The notes beneath the pieces are model-generated. The model was not told the DNA's origin, did no database searches, and saw nothing but the letters and a program-made list of their open reading frames with translations. A stretch of DNA of 64,000 bases from Triangularia verruculosa. Taxonomy: Eukaryota; Ascomycota; Sordariomycetes; Sordariales; Podosporaceae. The DNA lies in assembly GCA_033296885.1 (NCBI GenBank), contig MU864003.1, positions 39,832 through 103,831 on the forward strand, written 5' to 3'. Position 1 is the stretch's first letter. Every line of letters starts with the position of its first letter. This document shows positions 11,069 to 22,591 of the stretch, piece by piece. Position numbers and translations under genes: made by a program.

Positions 11069-13936
11069 AAGGTTCTGGAGGCGAGGAGGCGAGGACAACA
11101 TGAAACAGCACCATGTACCGGCACAGGGAACCGGACATGTTAGTAATAATACCACCACAAGCTGTACACAGCCGGCCATTGTTGTCGCCGACACTTTTCT
11201 TTTGTTTTAGGACCAACAACCGACATTTACCGCAATATATAACAGTGCTTCCAGACGAGATGAGGAAGAGCCGCGAACGTTCTTCAACGTCATCTCACGG
11301 AGGGACGAACAGCACAAAAACTATTTTTACTGGCGTCAAGGAGGAAAACACTTACCTAGTCGGAGTTACCGGAGAGACGGGCTTTTTTTCCGATACGATG
11401 GAAAGGGGAAATGGTCACAAGGCGCAAACAAAGGGAGTGGATAACTGGCGTTGCGGGGCGGCGTCACTCCTTTGGGCTCATATTTTATGTTTTATCGATA
11501 CCAATACAAGGAGGAAGATGATTCTTCTCATCGGAAGAAGACGATGACTGGATAGGGAAGGACAGGCAAGCAATGGAACCTCTTTTTGTTGGTTCATCAC
11601 TGACGGGGGGCAACTGGGGGCTCTTTGGATATACCGAGCTTCTCTGGCTTCAGGTCTACTTTTTCCTCTCACACGACACATGGGTGTCAGAAAGGAGATG
11701 GATATAGGAAAGAATTGAAATTCCCAGTCAGATATTCCAACCGCATTTTGTTCCTCCTTGTGTGCCATGTCAAGAATGCTTCTTCATGCTAACTGAGGTG
11801 TCGATGTGTCCCTCGAACATAGCTCTTAATATCGCTTAACCAAAGACACAAAATCATGTTTACACTCAGCAAAGGCTGACTTGTAGCATTTTCCAATGAT
11901 GCCAAAATTGAATTTCTAACCGTCCTCTTCTAGATAGACTTTTTGGAGAGGTTCCGCCCACTCGGTAGCAAACAAGTGAATTGACGGTACCAGGTTGTAG
12001 AAATCCTGGCCCCATCTCTTTTAGCTAACAGTAAATCTACTCTCACCATCTTTTGCGTTTTATGCTACGCTCGGTGCTTTCTATTTGTCGGGGCGGTGCT
12101 TGGCTGGGTCGAGATCTTCCCGGCCGGACCAGATCTCGAGGCCAGGTTGTGGATATGTATTGCGCACATATGTGCAGGATCTAATCTTTCTCTTTTCGTT
12201 TGACCGCTTGTATTCCTGCTAGGGCCTTCTCTCTCGCCGCCAGTGAAATGTGACAGGTGACTACACCGAGCTGAAGTCGTTTATTGAGTGGTTGGGGGGG
12301 TGGGGGGAAGGGTGGAAGCTCTTTCTGCAAGGGGGAGCTTTCGATGAGGGGCAGCGCTTATATCGGTGAGCTATGGGCTGGAATAGCATTGCTTTGTTTT
12401 TTTATACATGTATGGATCTTCATTCGTCATGATGGTAAAGGTGCCAAATAACTGTGGTGTCTCTGGATCTTTTTCCAACGAGGCGACCTGATCCAAAGAC
12501 CATCAACACTGTGGGCATCTCAAGCATGCCTCTTTCCTCCTCCTCTCTCTCACCATGATCAACCCCCCCCCCCCCAAAAATCCTTAAAGCAGCGACCCTC
12601 GAACCTGCCCTAGAATAGCCTAGCCTTACCTAGCGCGAAATCCCCATAAAATCCGCCCGCATGGTCATGCCCCGCGGGCCGCCGTGACTGGTCCGCTCTG
12701 TCCACGGTGCCAGGGCAGCTAAGCGCTCAACTCAACAGTCAAAAGTGGGGCAGCTGTTTACCCTCTTTCTCTCTGTGCTTCTCTTTCCGTGTGTCGTCAC
12801 TGCAGTTGCAGCTTATTCCCCCCCGGGCGCCGGCGCCGTGATTGGCTGGACTTGGTTGAGTGTTAAGCGCCCGGCGGGACTGTGTCCGGATCGCATCTTC
12901 TGAAGCTGTTTGGGGTTGAAGGCAGCAGTTGATCATTTGTGATAAATCTCGTCTCACGCTCGCAGGAATGAGAGATGGGATTTTGTGCTTGATATTATTA
13001 AAATAACTTACTGTCCCGGGGGTTTGGGTCGGATCGTCAGGATGATCAGAGGTGTGGTCTCGTAGTAAGCACCCGTCCAAGTAAAGCGCCGGAGGCCTTC
13101 TCCGTGACGTGTTTTCTTCCTCCTGCAAGAATTTCTCATGGCTCACGGCTCACGGCATCGTTTGCATCGGATTCGGCTGAGGGGGCTAGCCAGAGACAGA
13201 CATATCCCGCAACAGCTCTGGCTCCGGAGGAAGACCACCTTCATGGTAACCAGGGTGAGCAAATGCGGCCTCTCGGTGTACAGCGCACGTCAGCAAAGCA
13301 CTCCGGGAATCCCAGCTACCGCCTCTCATTGGCTCTTCACCCAAATAGACCGTGCAGAAGCCGATCTGGGGGGTATGCCCTCGGGAGAGCCCTCCCAAGC
13401 GAGTGAGATGAGATTGCACATTCTTGCGTATTTTACCCATGACGAAGTCAACCCTCGACAAGAAGGGGACAAAGTTGCAGCCGAGTTGAAAGCGAGAGGG
13501 ATAATTCGACGGAAACGGAACCTCCCAATCTGAAACTGAAACGAGTCCAGGGTCGCTCACATCGAATCAGCCCCCCTGGATGTTGACGCCGACGGGATCT
13601 TTGCAGCTGCATGTTTCGAAGACGGGTAGAAGGTTTTGAAACGAACCGTCGTGATGAACTTCCTATATTTGGGATTCTGTAATCTTGTGTTTCCCAGGCC
13701 TCCACGTGTGCTACCATGCCTCCGAACTCCAGTCCAGCAGTGCTTTCATTGCCATTGTCCTGGAAGCTGTGCCGCATGGGGTGCCTGAGGTTAATAGCCA
13801 TTTGATATCGTTCGGTATCCCCGTGACGAACCCAGAGCCAAGGGACGCATGTTGCTATTTCCATCTTGTCACACTTAGAGGGAGTAGCGTGATATCTTCC
13901 AGTAAGGCCGAGTAACAGTGTGATGCGATGTTTCCA
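11069..13936. other. Intergenic region, no gene seen
   Basis: This stretch lies between the unknown gene ending at 11068 and the 3' end of the FAN1-type gene, which is read from the other strand. Short frames overlap on both strands and none is recognisable. There is a run of 13 C at 12563-12575. The first few hundred bases are probably the 3' untranslated region of the upstream gene. Confidence 0.5.
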
Positions 13937-16535
13937 TCACAACAGCGCTTGCACCTCTCTTGCCACGGCATTGCACAGCGCAACCCGCACTCCTGCGCCG
14001 GTGAGTACGTGGATCCATAGTCGTTGTGTATCGCTGAGGCGGTCGTTGGCGCTCTTGACTTCTGCAAACATGACCTCTCCTTTCTGGCTGTTGTTATCGT
14101 CTCCGTTGGCTTGGGCACCGTCGTCTGATGTCCGCCACAGGACCAGATCTGGCACGCCGCCTCCGCGTGCCCTATAATCTTCCGCCATGACTTTGCAAAC
14201 TGCAGCAAGTGCGCTGCCGTTGAAGCACGAGACGAGCTCCACCAAGTCATCAATCTCGAAGTCCCAGTTCAGCCCAACCACGCACGTTCGTCTCTCATGC
14301 TCCCGCTCGTATACTCCCCGCATAATCTCCTCGCCTCCACCGTTGGCAATCTCGACAAGACGATGATTGATCTGACTGGCTCGGGCTGGATAGAACGCGT
14401 CCGTGTGGAGATCTAATGGGCATGTCTGGAAGGCCGTCTGAAAAACATTGGGGACGTAAACGAATAAAACATCGAAGAACAAGTAGGCAAACAGTGTTCG
14501 GAGAATGCCACCTTCGCTGTGGTAGCCCTTCCATCCTTCCTTCCGGTAATATGATAGGCACATCTCCTCGACACTGACATGGGCCGCTTCCCCATCTTCA
14601 TCAGGATCACCCAGCTCATCGAGCCACGTAGTCTTGGTGCTCGGTCCGCGGCCATTCTTGCCTCTGAGATCTGGTTCATCTCTGACCAACTGGATGCCTT
14701 GTACTGTATGTTCTTCCGGTTCCCGCAGCTTCACATGGCCAAAATCATGCTGTAGACGACGTGGCACTCGTAGTCGCTTCTCTAATTTGAGAAGGCGCTT
14801 CTGAAGGTCGTAATGATAGATCAGGTGGCAGTTTCTATCCTCCAGTGCCGTCTCGCAGGTGATAAGAGCGATTTGCTGCCAATGCTTCTTTTGAGCTTCT
14901 GGATTGGTTGAAACAGGGTCCGGATCCACTTCCCACATGTACCGTTCTTCCACCAGTGCTTTGCGCTGATACCATGAGCCGCGGCGGGCTGGATGAAAGA
15001 GGTGTTGGCTGAGCAGCTCGGTGAGAAGCAAGTGCTCCTCCCTGTACCGATGTAAGCGTCCGAGAACGTAAGCAGCCTTGTGGGCAATCCGTGTGAAGGC
15101 ATGGGCGGCATTGAACCGACGGAGGTAGCTCCCTTCGCCAAACTCGTACACATGATCTTCTCGATGCTGTTCTTGCCTCGTCAATTCTCTCCAGCGACCA
15201 GATATGCTCTCAAAGATCTCTAGCACTTTTAGAAAGCCTGCTTCGCCAGGTGAGCCGTTGAACTCGAGAACATTGTCCACCTCAAAGTCTTTGCGCATAG
15301 AGAGCTCAAATTCCAGAAGGCTTCGTCGGGAATCGAAAATGTTGGATGATCTACAGACAATGTAGTCAGGATAGTTTCTTCTTGCAATTTTAGCCAAGAT
15401 AATCGCAGTCAGTGACTTCTCGGTCCATTCGGTTGACCGGTAGAAAACTAGATGAACACGCTCAAAGAGTTTGAAGATGAGTTCGGATAGCCGGACAAGT
15501 GGCCCTGTCATGGCAAGTATCTTTCTGAGAAAGTGAGAGTCCCTGTTTGCTTCGGTTCTTTCTCGACTGTCTTCTGACTCCTGGTCGCGAGACACTGTCG
15601 ATTCATTCGTGTTCTGTCGGCTTAGACCCAAGGATAGTAGGCCAGCTTGTCTAGCACTTGTGCGACATAGAGCCTTTACCAGATCGGCCTTGTTCTTCCC
15701 CTGAACCTTGGCTTCTTTTGCGAGGGTCTTCAGTTCGTCCAGGCTCAACAACGGGGTGGCATCTGCCATACTTTTGATGTATGCCTGAGAGTCATCGGCA
15801 AACGTGAAGGTATCTCCTAACGACAACTCCTCCATAACGTCAGATGATTTCTTCCGTGAAGGACTTGTGCCATCAACCGGCAGTTCTCTAGGCTCCAACA
15901 GATTCTCGATAGCAAGACTGAAATCTGCGATGTCATTGCTATATGACGACTGGAGTCGTTCCAGGCGGTGCCAAGATGCGGTCTTACGCAAAAAGAGGCG
16001 AACATAACTGTGTACTGTCAGCGATATTGTCTGTAAGCTATGAATAGCGCCATACTCACAGATACTGAGTCTCATAACTCAGGTTTTGCCATTGCTCGAA
16101 AACATGCTTCTCTTTGGCATCAAATAGATGAGATTCATCCTCTAGAACAGTCTCCAAAGCAAGGTTGAAGGCATCGACATAGATAGAGCTCTTTCCTGGG
16201 ACCCACTGCCGCTTCTCCAATCTGGTGGCGGTATTGTTTTTATCATCTTGAGGTTGAGATGATCGCATAGCCTCATACTGTTCAATAGCTTCTTTGTCTA
16301 TGGGCACCACCGGCAACGAGCTTTCAAATGCTGTCTCGCATGACGGCAAGTTGGGGGTTTCGTCTGGGGATATGTCGTTCTCATCCTCGCTATATTCCAC
16401 TTCGGCGACCTTCCTCCTCTTCGTCGGAGTTGTGCGTTGTGCGCTGAGCTCAGGTCTTTTGTTGGAATTTCCCGATTCAGTGGCAAGCGGAGGCCGGCTC
16501 GTGCTGGGCTTGGATCTTTGAACAAAACGATCCAT
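13937..16535 (-). CDS. FAN1: FAN1-type structure-specific nuclease (VRR-NUC domain)
   Basis: FAN1 family enzymes cut branched and 5'-flap DNA in interstrand crosslink repair, in the nucleus. Exon 1 is 16535-16060 and exon 2 is 16007-13937. The 52-base intron (16059-16008) has donor GTGAGT, branch CTGAC and acceptor CACAG, giving 848 residues. The splice joins YL to YVRLFLRKTASWHRLERLQ, a typical FAN1 segment. A SAP-like stretch near residue 230 (LSLDELKTLAKEAKVQG) is followed by a long helical, TPR-like middle. The C-terminal VRR-NUC domain holds VPDLVLW with D779, then AEVKSANDRLSDTQRLWI with E808 and K810, the PD-(D/E)XK catalytic set. No UBZ zinc finger like that of human FAN1 is seen; the N-terminus (residues 1-150) is polar and probably disordered. 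The catalytic residues look intact. It is divergent from SDC1. Confidence 0.93.
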
Positions 16536-16928
16536 TGTGAATTGAAAAGAGAGCGCTCAAGGACGTGGGCTATCATGGCGGAAGAAGGAAGAAGGAAGGG
16601 TTCATGTCAGCAACCCAGCTATGCGTCTTCAGTCATGCCACCAATGCAAGCCAGGCAGAAAGGTGAAGGCGCGCGACCCCTTGTCACAAGCCTTGAACCG
16701 AGAGCCAAGGTAACGCCAGATCCCGTGACCGCGCGTCAACAAAGGTGGGGCAATTTGCGCAAAGCACGACCTAGAGCTTGCCATTGCATTGTTCCCAAAC
16801 TGAAGCTCGAACCACCAAAAATCGCAAAGTCGCATCACAATCTTGAAAAGCTACCTTTCTGGACGCCAACAATCGCCCATAAACTCTCACAGCCTGTCCA
16901 ATTGTTATATAGCCCCGAGGAACCCACA
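16536..16928. promoter_or_regulatory. Shared divergent promoter of FAN1 and SDC1
   Basis: The 393 bases separate two start codons pointing away from each other, so they must hold both core promoters and both leaders. No obvious TATA element was identified. That transcription is bidirectional is inferred from the gene order only. Confidence 0.6.
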
Positions 16929-17559
16929 ATGGCAGACCCGCCACCACCCCTAGAAGCCACAAACGGCATTGTCAACCCTCCCGGCGATGTCCCAATGACG
17001 GATGCGCCAGTACAAGTACATCTTCCCTCCCTTCTTCGTCCCCAGTAAAAACCAAACAAACCTCTAACAATTCCTCGCAAGCAACCCGCTTTCCCGTACA
17101 GCAGCACCCCAACGCCGCGAACAACAACCCCGATCCCGCTCCCCCACATCCCAGGCTTCACAGCCCCGGCTACAACAACCACCTCCACATCCCGCGCAAC
17201 CTCCGTCCACCCCCCAGAACAGCAACAACAAGCCCCTCCTCCCACAATGGGAGCCACCACTGTCACAACCCAGTCAACAACCACCATCCCAATGCCCTCC
17301 GAAGCCCCTCTCCACGGCGCTCCAGTGAGGCAGTACATCAACTCCAAGATCACAGGGGTGCTGCTTGAGGGGATGAAAATTGTCGCTAGGGAGCAGTAGG
17401 TTCCCTCCTCTCTCAACTCTCTTTTTGTAGCTCAAGGGCGATGGAGATTGAAAACTGACATGTTATGGCAGGCCGAAGGACCCCTTGAGAGTCCTTGGGG
17501 AGTATCTTCTTCAAAGAAGCAAAGAGATTGAGCAGCAGGAAGGGCAGAAGGGAGAGTAA
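16929..17559 (+). CDS. SDC1: COMPASS subunit SDC1 (DPY-30 domain)
   Basis: SDC1/DPY-30 is a small dimeric subunit of the COMPASS (SET1) complex, which methylates histone H3 lysine 4. Three exons: 16929-17015, 17082-17395 and 17472-17559, giving 162 residues. Intron 1 has two in-frame donors, 17016 or 17010; the second gives 160 residues. Branch CTAAC and acceptor CGCAAG keep the frame. Intron 2 (17396-17471) has donor GTAGGT, branch CTGAC and acceptor GGCAG. The N-terminal two thirds are Pro/Thr/Gln-rich. The DPY-30 motif starts near residue 110 with VRQYINSKITGVLLEGM and continues REQPKDPLRVLGEYLLQRS across the last intron. The acidic and Gln-rich tail ends the protein. Assignment rests on this motif; other DPY-30 proteins are possible, but length and context fit SDC1. 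Confidence 0.9.
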
Positions 17560-18061
17560 GACATCAACATGTCAAAACAGATTGGGAAGAAGCTTTTGAG
17601 GGAAATTGCTCGTGGTTATATCGACGACAGGCTATGGACTTGGGGCATGGCGTTCAGGCGAATGATCACTCAACTTTGCATAAAAGAGATACCATTGAGG
17701 TTGCAGATTTGACATTTGGACATGTTAAATGGAAAGAAAGTGTTATGACATAATATTGGCGCTCTTCTTGACATGGTCATGGCATACCCGATGGAAATGG
17801 TCACTACACGTGGTCATGACTTGGATTTGGATACCCTGTGCACATTTGCAGTTTGTATAAAAGATCTATCCGTAGAATGCAAGTTTCCTTTCCATTCACC
17901 GTGACTCCCGACTCCATATGGCCGTTGTTTACCAAACGTGCAAAAAGTACACAAGGGGGTATTTGCTTTTTTTTCCCAACCAAGATCCATATCACCACCC
18001 ACTACCACCTCACCGAGAAATTCAACACTCCTCGGCTCGGTCGTAATCACCGTCTCATCGC
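17560..18061. other. Tail-to-tail intergenic region of SDC1 and RPS13
   Basis: The 502 bases hold the 3' ends of two convergent genes. Nothing else is recognisable. Confidence 0.6.
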
Positions 18062-18912
18062 TTAACCGACGAGGGTGCTGGCAGTAGAGGACTCGTACTT
18101 CCAGGTGGGAGGGAGGACACCGACGGTCTTGTAGTAACGGGCCAGACGGTGGATACGGGACTCAATCAGAATGAGGCGGAACTTGCCATCCTTGTCCTTG
18201 CGGTTGCGCTCAAGGTGCTTGCGTACGGCGACAGCCTGTGGTGTCCATGTTAGAATACGGTGTTTGGCAGGAGTGATCTGAGACTCTGCATTTTTGCACC
18301 CAAGACGGACAAAAATGGCAGATATTTCTGGGAATAAGTTTTGACATACCTTCTTGATAAGAGAGAACAAGTCCTCAGGAAGGGCAGGGGCAAGGCCTTT
18401 ACAACATCTCTCTGTCAGCGCATGACCAAACAGAGGCATAATTTGTTTCCATCTCTTATAGTCTTTGTCCATATTGCAACAACCGAGGCCGCTGCTCGTC
18501 TCGATCGAACGGACGGGGGAGCCGAGGACGTCGTCTCGAGCAGACCGGGAACTCGTTGCGCTTTACGTAGGAGGCATTTCTAGAATGGTTGTTGGTGTGA
18601 GTATTGTTCATTACGTACCGTTGCCCTTGAGGATCCGGAGGATCTTGTTGCCTGTCTTGCAGTCAGCATTTTTGCGCCTGGCGTCGAAAAAGGTCAGAAA
18701 TTCAACATACCAGTGACGACCTTGGTCTGGGCAACGCCGTGGGAGTCACGGAGGATGACACCGATCTGGGAGGGGGTAGCACCCTTCTTGGCGAGCTTGC
18801 AAATCTGGTCAACGACCTGCTCGGGGGTGGTCTTGAGCCAGGCGGGGGGGTTGCGGGAGTAGGGGACCGCGGAGGCAGAAATGCCCTTTCCGTTGGAGTG
18901 AAGACGACCCAT
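18062..18912 (-). CDS. RPS13: 40S ribosomal protein S13 (uS15)
   Basis: Small-subunit cytosolic ribosomal protein of the uS15 family, which binds 18S rRNA. Four exons: 18912-18711, 18651-18619, 18396-18350 and 18235-18062, giving 151 residues, the standard length. The spliced protein begins MGRLHSNGKGISASAVPYSR. It carries the family blocks KLAKKGATPSQIGVILRDSH, TGNKILRILKGNGLAPALPE and AVAVRKHLERNRKDKDGKFR, and ends KYESSTASTLVG. Introns are 59, 222 and 114 bases; the middle one is much longer than most introns in this window (see findings). Donors are GTATGT, GTACGT and GTATGT, and CTGAC branches precede the first two acceptors. A CCAAT-type motif and a CACGTG lie about 190-230 bases upstream of the start codon. 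The identity is certain; high expression is expected of such genes but cannot be seen here. Confidence 0.98.
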
Positions 18913-20104
18913 TTTGGCTGGTGGTTTTTGAGGCGGTGATCGACTGTTGACGGATCGTTCGTTGGGCGGATTTGTCGCTGGCTGGTCAGTCTCAAAATCA
19001 AGAGGGGAGAAGGTTCAGAAAGACGGTCGCGAAATTTACCCCAGGCCGAATGGATATTCCGAACTGTGTGGGCGGAAAAATTACTGGGCCAAGCTTAGGG
19101 CCATGTTATGATTGGTTCAAGGGGTGAAGTGGGTCACGTGCAGTGAATGGCCTTGGCAGAGCTCTAGGGCGAGTGGAGACTTCGAGCTTCAATGTTCCAG
19201 TTTAAATATGGAAATTTTTGCAGCTCTCAAGCTTCCTCTTGCTCTGCACAACGCGACAACCAGTGCGACTCGACCCTTTTGAGAAACCATGCCTCGTTCT
19301 TTTTCAACTGCGATGCGATAATTGTGGCGGATGATACGGGCACATGGCATGGTTTCTCAGGGTTCGATATGATGGTACGACAAGACGCAACTGGTCCTGT
19401 GCGATGCAATGCCGAGCTGGACATCGATACTCAGCACAATAATGATGGTTAGTTTCACCTGCGATTCCTGCACCTCCCCCGAGCCTTACCCTGATGATCA
19501 ACACCTTTACATTTATATTCTGGTACCTCTTATGCTAGATTCCTTCGGGTCTCGATGATTTAACTGGACTTCTGATTTCGGCTCTCGTTACCATCATGTT
19601 TCAATACCTGTCGATGGGCATGGCTAACATGACAATAGGATTATCAATGACTTGGCTTCTGTGAAATCTAGAATATGGATCTCGATCGTCCATTGGCAAT
19701 TAAATATATCATGTTCCCTTTATTTTCTCTCTCTGCTCGAAATGCCTCCAAGTGTGCCTTTCATGACGCTCCCTCCATTTACAACTGGCCTGTGATTCTA
19801 CCTAAGCCTGAACGTCAAACACTCATTCCTCTACCGAAAGACAGCTTCAAGCCTGCCCGTATGTCATCCACAGATATAGCATTAAGAGACAGTTAATGTC
19901 CCAGTAGATGTGACAGGTCTACCGTACTGTATCACCGACTCCAACCGACTTCGAATGCCGTGCATTCCTTCTTCTCGCTGAATAATTGTACATTGCATCT
20001 TCCCCTTGATCATCAGAGAACCATCGAGTCAACGAGTAACCTTTCACCCCTTCCCGCCTACAGGCAATCTACACGATCGCGCCCACTCTTCATTCGGCCC
20101 CATC
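18913..20104. other. Intergenic region between RPS13 and the U2AF gene
   Basis: About 1.2 kb upstream of RPS13 and downstream of the U2AF large-subunit gene, both read from the minus strand. The first 250 bases are the probable RPS13 promoter. An 86-codon plus-strand frame at 19192-19452 matches nothing I know and overlaps minus-strand frames, so I do not call it. Confidence 0.55.
19109..19140. promoter_or_regulatory. Possible RPS13 upstream elements: CCAAT-type motif and CACGTG
   Basis: ATTGGTT (reverse of a CCAAT box) lies at about 19111-19117, and a palindromic CACGTG within GTCACGTG lies at 19135-19140. CACGTG is the core site of Cbf1-type bHLH factors, known at ribosomal protein genes in some ascomycetes. 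Binding here is inferred from the motif only. Confidence 0.35.
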
Positions 20105-22165
20105 TTACCACGCATTTACATCGAAATTCTCCTGTGATTGTTTGTTAGCATTCGGACCCGGAGAGATCAAGAGTCTCGAGGTTGGGAACGTACCTCGGGG
20201 AAATATGTTGTCACCACAGTCCGGTCAGCGAATTTCCGCCCAGCCAGAGCCCGGAGAGCCTTGTCAGCAGCCTCGTGGTTCTCGAACTTGATGAAAATCT
20301 TGCCCACGCCGGCGGACTGTCTGCTGCCGCCAACGGGCCGGGGAATCTTGAGAGAGATGATCTTGCCAAACTTCTCGCACTCTTCTTGGACATCGTCGCG
20401 GATTTCTGTATCGCAAAGTTAGCAAACTCCACGAGTTGAGTAGACACAGCAAAAAGACGAAACATACCCTCATAATCATCGTTGTCCATCAGCTCATCCG
20501 CCGTGACCATGTTCAGAAGTTGGAGGACTCTGCCGGCATCATTGTCCGCAGGAGTGGTACCAGCCAGCATAGACATGGCGTTGACACTGAGTTCACCAGC
20601 CACCTGAGTGATGCCGATGCTGGCCTTCTGGACTTTGAGCGCCTTCTCTCCGAGCATCATGTTGTTGAGACCACTAATGGCAACATCAGTGGCACTTGGG
20701 TCGGCATACTCGAAGAAAGCGATGCCCTGGAACGTGTTAGTTCAAGAAAAGATCACATGGAGTCCTGACGACGCTTACCCTCGACTCTTGTGTGCCGTTA
20801 TCCTTCACCACCACAAACGACTTGAGCTTGCCAAAACTAATAAGAAGTTCCATGACCTGGTCTTCGGTGAGGTAAGAGGGGATACCGGTCATGCTGATCT
20901 TGTTTGGCCCATCAACCACGGTGCTTGATGGGACGTTCGAGTCGGGGTCGTAGTTGGGGTCCTCTACAACTGCAGGCACGATGTAATCCTTCGGCCGACG
21001 GATCTGCAGCCCTGTAACCGTGGCACCGTTTCCATTTGTAGGGTGATCATCGGCATCCATCGTGATACCGTCGAGAGCCAGCGCCACCGTCGCATCTGTG
21101 TTGTTACGGAATTCGAGCATAGCAAACGTCCGGTCTGGCGAAATGTTGCAAAGGAGGCATGGATCTGCCTGCTCGATAACGTTCAGGCCATTGAGCTGGA
21201 GATTGAAGAAGTTGACGATACTTTCGTCGGTTGCTGAGGGGGGGATATTCGACAGGATCAGGCGCTTGGCCTGGCGGGAGTTTGTAGGTTTGAGAGCCGC
21301 GCTGTTTACTGCACCACCAGGCTGGCTCATAAATGCCTGCAGCTTCGTTGGATCCATGGCCTGTTGTCTGGGGGCTCCTGGAAGCGGGAACATGCCCGAA
21401 AGTTTGGCTTGTTCTGCCGTGACATTGTCGTAGCCGGGGGGCTTGATATCCCATTGTGTAAGGCGCCGTCTGCGTTCGAGAATCGGCACGATATCGGTAA
21501 GGTCGGGTGTTGGCTCGCGCTTCTTGGGGGGCGGCGATGCACTGCGCCGGCGCTCCCTCTCCCTCTCTCTATCCGCGTCCCGATCACCACCACGTCTTCC
21601 ACCGCTACGGCGATCGTCAATAACATCCCGGTCGGGGCGCTCTCCGGGGCGCTCTCCGGGGCGCTCTCCACGGCGCTCGCGTCTCCCATCATCGTCATCG
21701 CGCCTGTTTCTTCCGCCTCTGTCCCGGTCCCATTCCCTGTCACCGCCACGGTCCGATCCACGATCCGCTCCCCGGCGATCCCGTCCTCCAGTGTATCGAT
21801 CCTCGCGCTCTCTATCACGATGGCTACGGCTGGAAGAATATGCGTCAACGTCTCCGCCGCCAGCACCTTCGTCGCGACGAGATCTACCGCCACTGCGGTA
21901 ATCTGGTGGGGATCTGGATCTTCTTCTGCTGCCTCTGCTGTCGCGGGGCTCACCGCGGTCGCGTCTATCGTCGCGATCACGTCTGGACGACTGTTTACCG
22001 TCAGTACTGTCAGTGAGAGGGGCCGCGATTTCTATAGCCGACTCACCTGATGATCGCGAGATGAACCGTAACGGCCACTGTCTATTGCGCGTCGGTTAGC
22101 TGCGGAGGTGCCCAATTGGAAACCGGGGGGAACAAACCTCTGGAAGAGTAGTTATCTCCGTTCAT
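20105..22165 (-). CDS. Splicing factor U2AF large subunit (U2AF65)
   Basis: U2AF large subunit binds the polypyrimidine tract at 3' splice sites and recruits the U2 snRNP through SF1 and SF3B1. Six exons: 22165-22138, 22081-22047, 21990-20779, 20726-20468, 20405-20194 and 20131-20105, giving 590 residues. Residues 20-175 are an Arg/Asp/Glu/Ser-rich RS-type domain. ERRRRLTQWDIKPPGYDNVT with W201 is the ligand motif that docks to the small U2AF subunit. RRM1 is at about 264-353 (LILSNIPP) and RRM2 at about 384-475 (ISMTGIPSYL). A C-terminal UHM domain follows and ends TYFPEENFDVNAW. The last exon codes only eight residues plus stop. Introns are 52-62 bases and two end in CTAAC-type branches. 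Three GERP repeats sit in the RS domain. It is divergent from OGG1. Confidence 0.95.
21634..21669. repeat. Three 12-base tandem repeats inside the U2AF RS domain
   Basis: The plus-strand unit GGGGCGCTCTCC occurs three times in a row. Read on the minus strand it encodes Gly-Glu-Arg-Pro copies in the arginine-rich domain. The unit length is a multiple of three, so copy-number changes would keep the frame. Confidence 0.85.
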
Positions 22166-22591
22166 CTTTGCGGAAGATCCCGGTGAATCTGAATTGATGC
22201 TTCGCGTGCAGCAGTTGCTGTCAGATTGTCTGCTGAAAAAGTTGTGATGCGAGTGATCAAGGCAGTCCACAATGTCGTCGCGAGGCTGGAACTTTTTTGG
22301 AACGGCAAACCTGGGCCATGCGGATGCTTGGCATGCTTCCCAGCTGCACTAAGCCGAGTGGGGCTTAGCTTCAATTGTAATCGCCCCTGGATCCTCGACC
22401 CAGCAACACCTCCAGGCAGGCAGGCAAAGCGAGCTCAAGTGAATAATTGTCACGCTCGTTCCATACAGCTCATGATTTCCTTAGATCTCTTCTCAAATGC
22501 TTCCTCGCTTGATTACTAGTTTTATCTGTTTCTCGCCCACACTCTCATTGACGTGTCACAATCGCTCTGCCAAGCAACTTGATCTCTCACA
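22166..22591. promoter_or_regulatory. Shared divergent promoter of the U2AF gene and OGG1
   Basis: The 426 bases separate the two oppositely directed start codons and must contain both leaders and core promoters. No other gene fits here. Motif-level signals were not convincing. Confidence 0.6.

Noticed and set aside
16031..16059. Alternative 29-base intron in the FAN1 gene ending at GCTTACAG
   Set aside because: Too short for a fungal intron. The 52-base version has a CTGAC branch and restores the family sequence.
21327..22050. Long frames on both strands over the RS domain
   Set aside because: The repetitive Arg/Ser/Asp codons of the U2AF RS domain leave other frames open. Only the spliced minus-strand frame fits a known protein.
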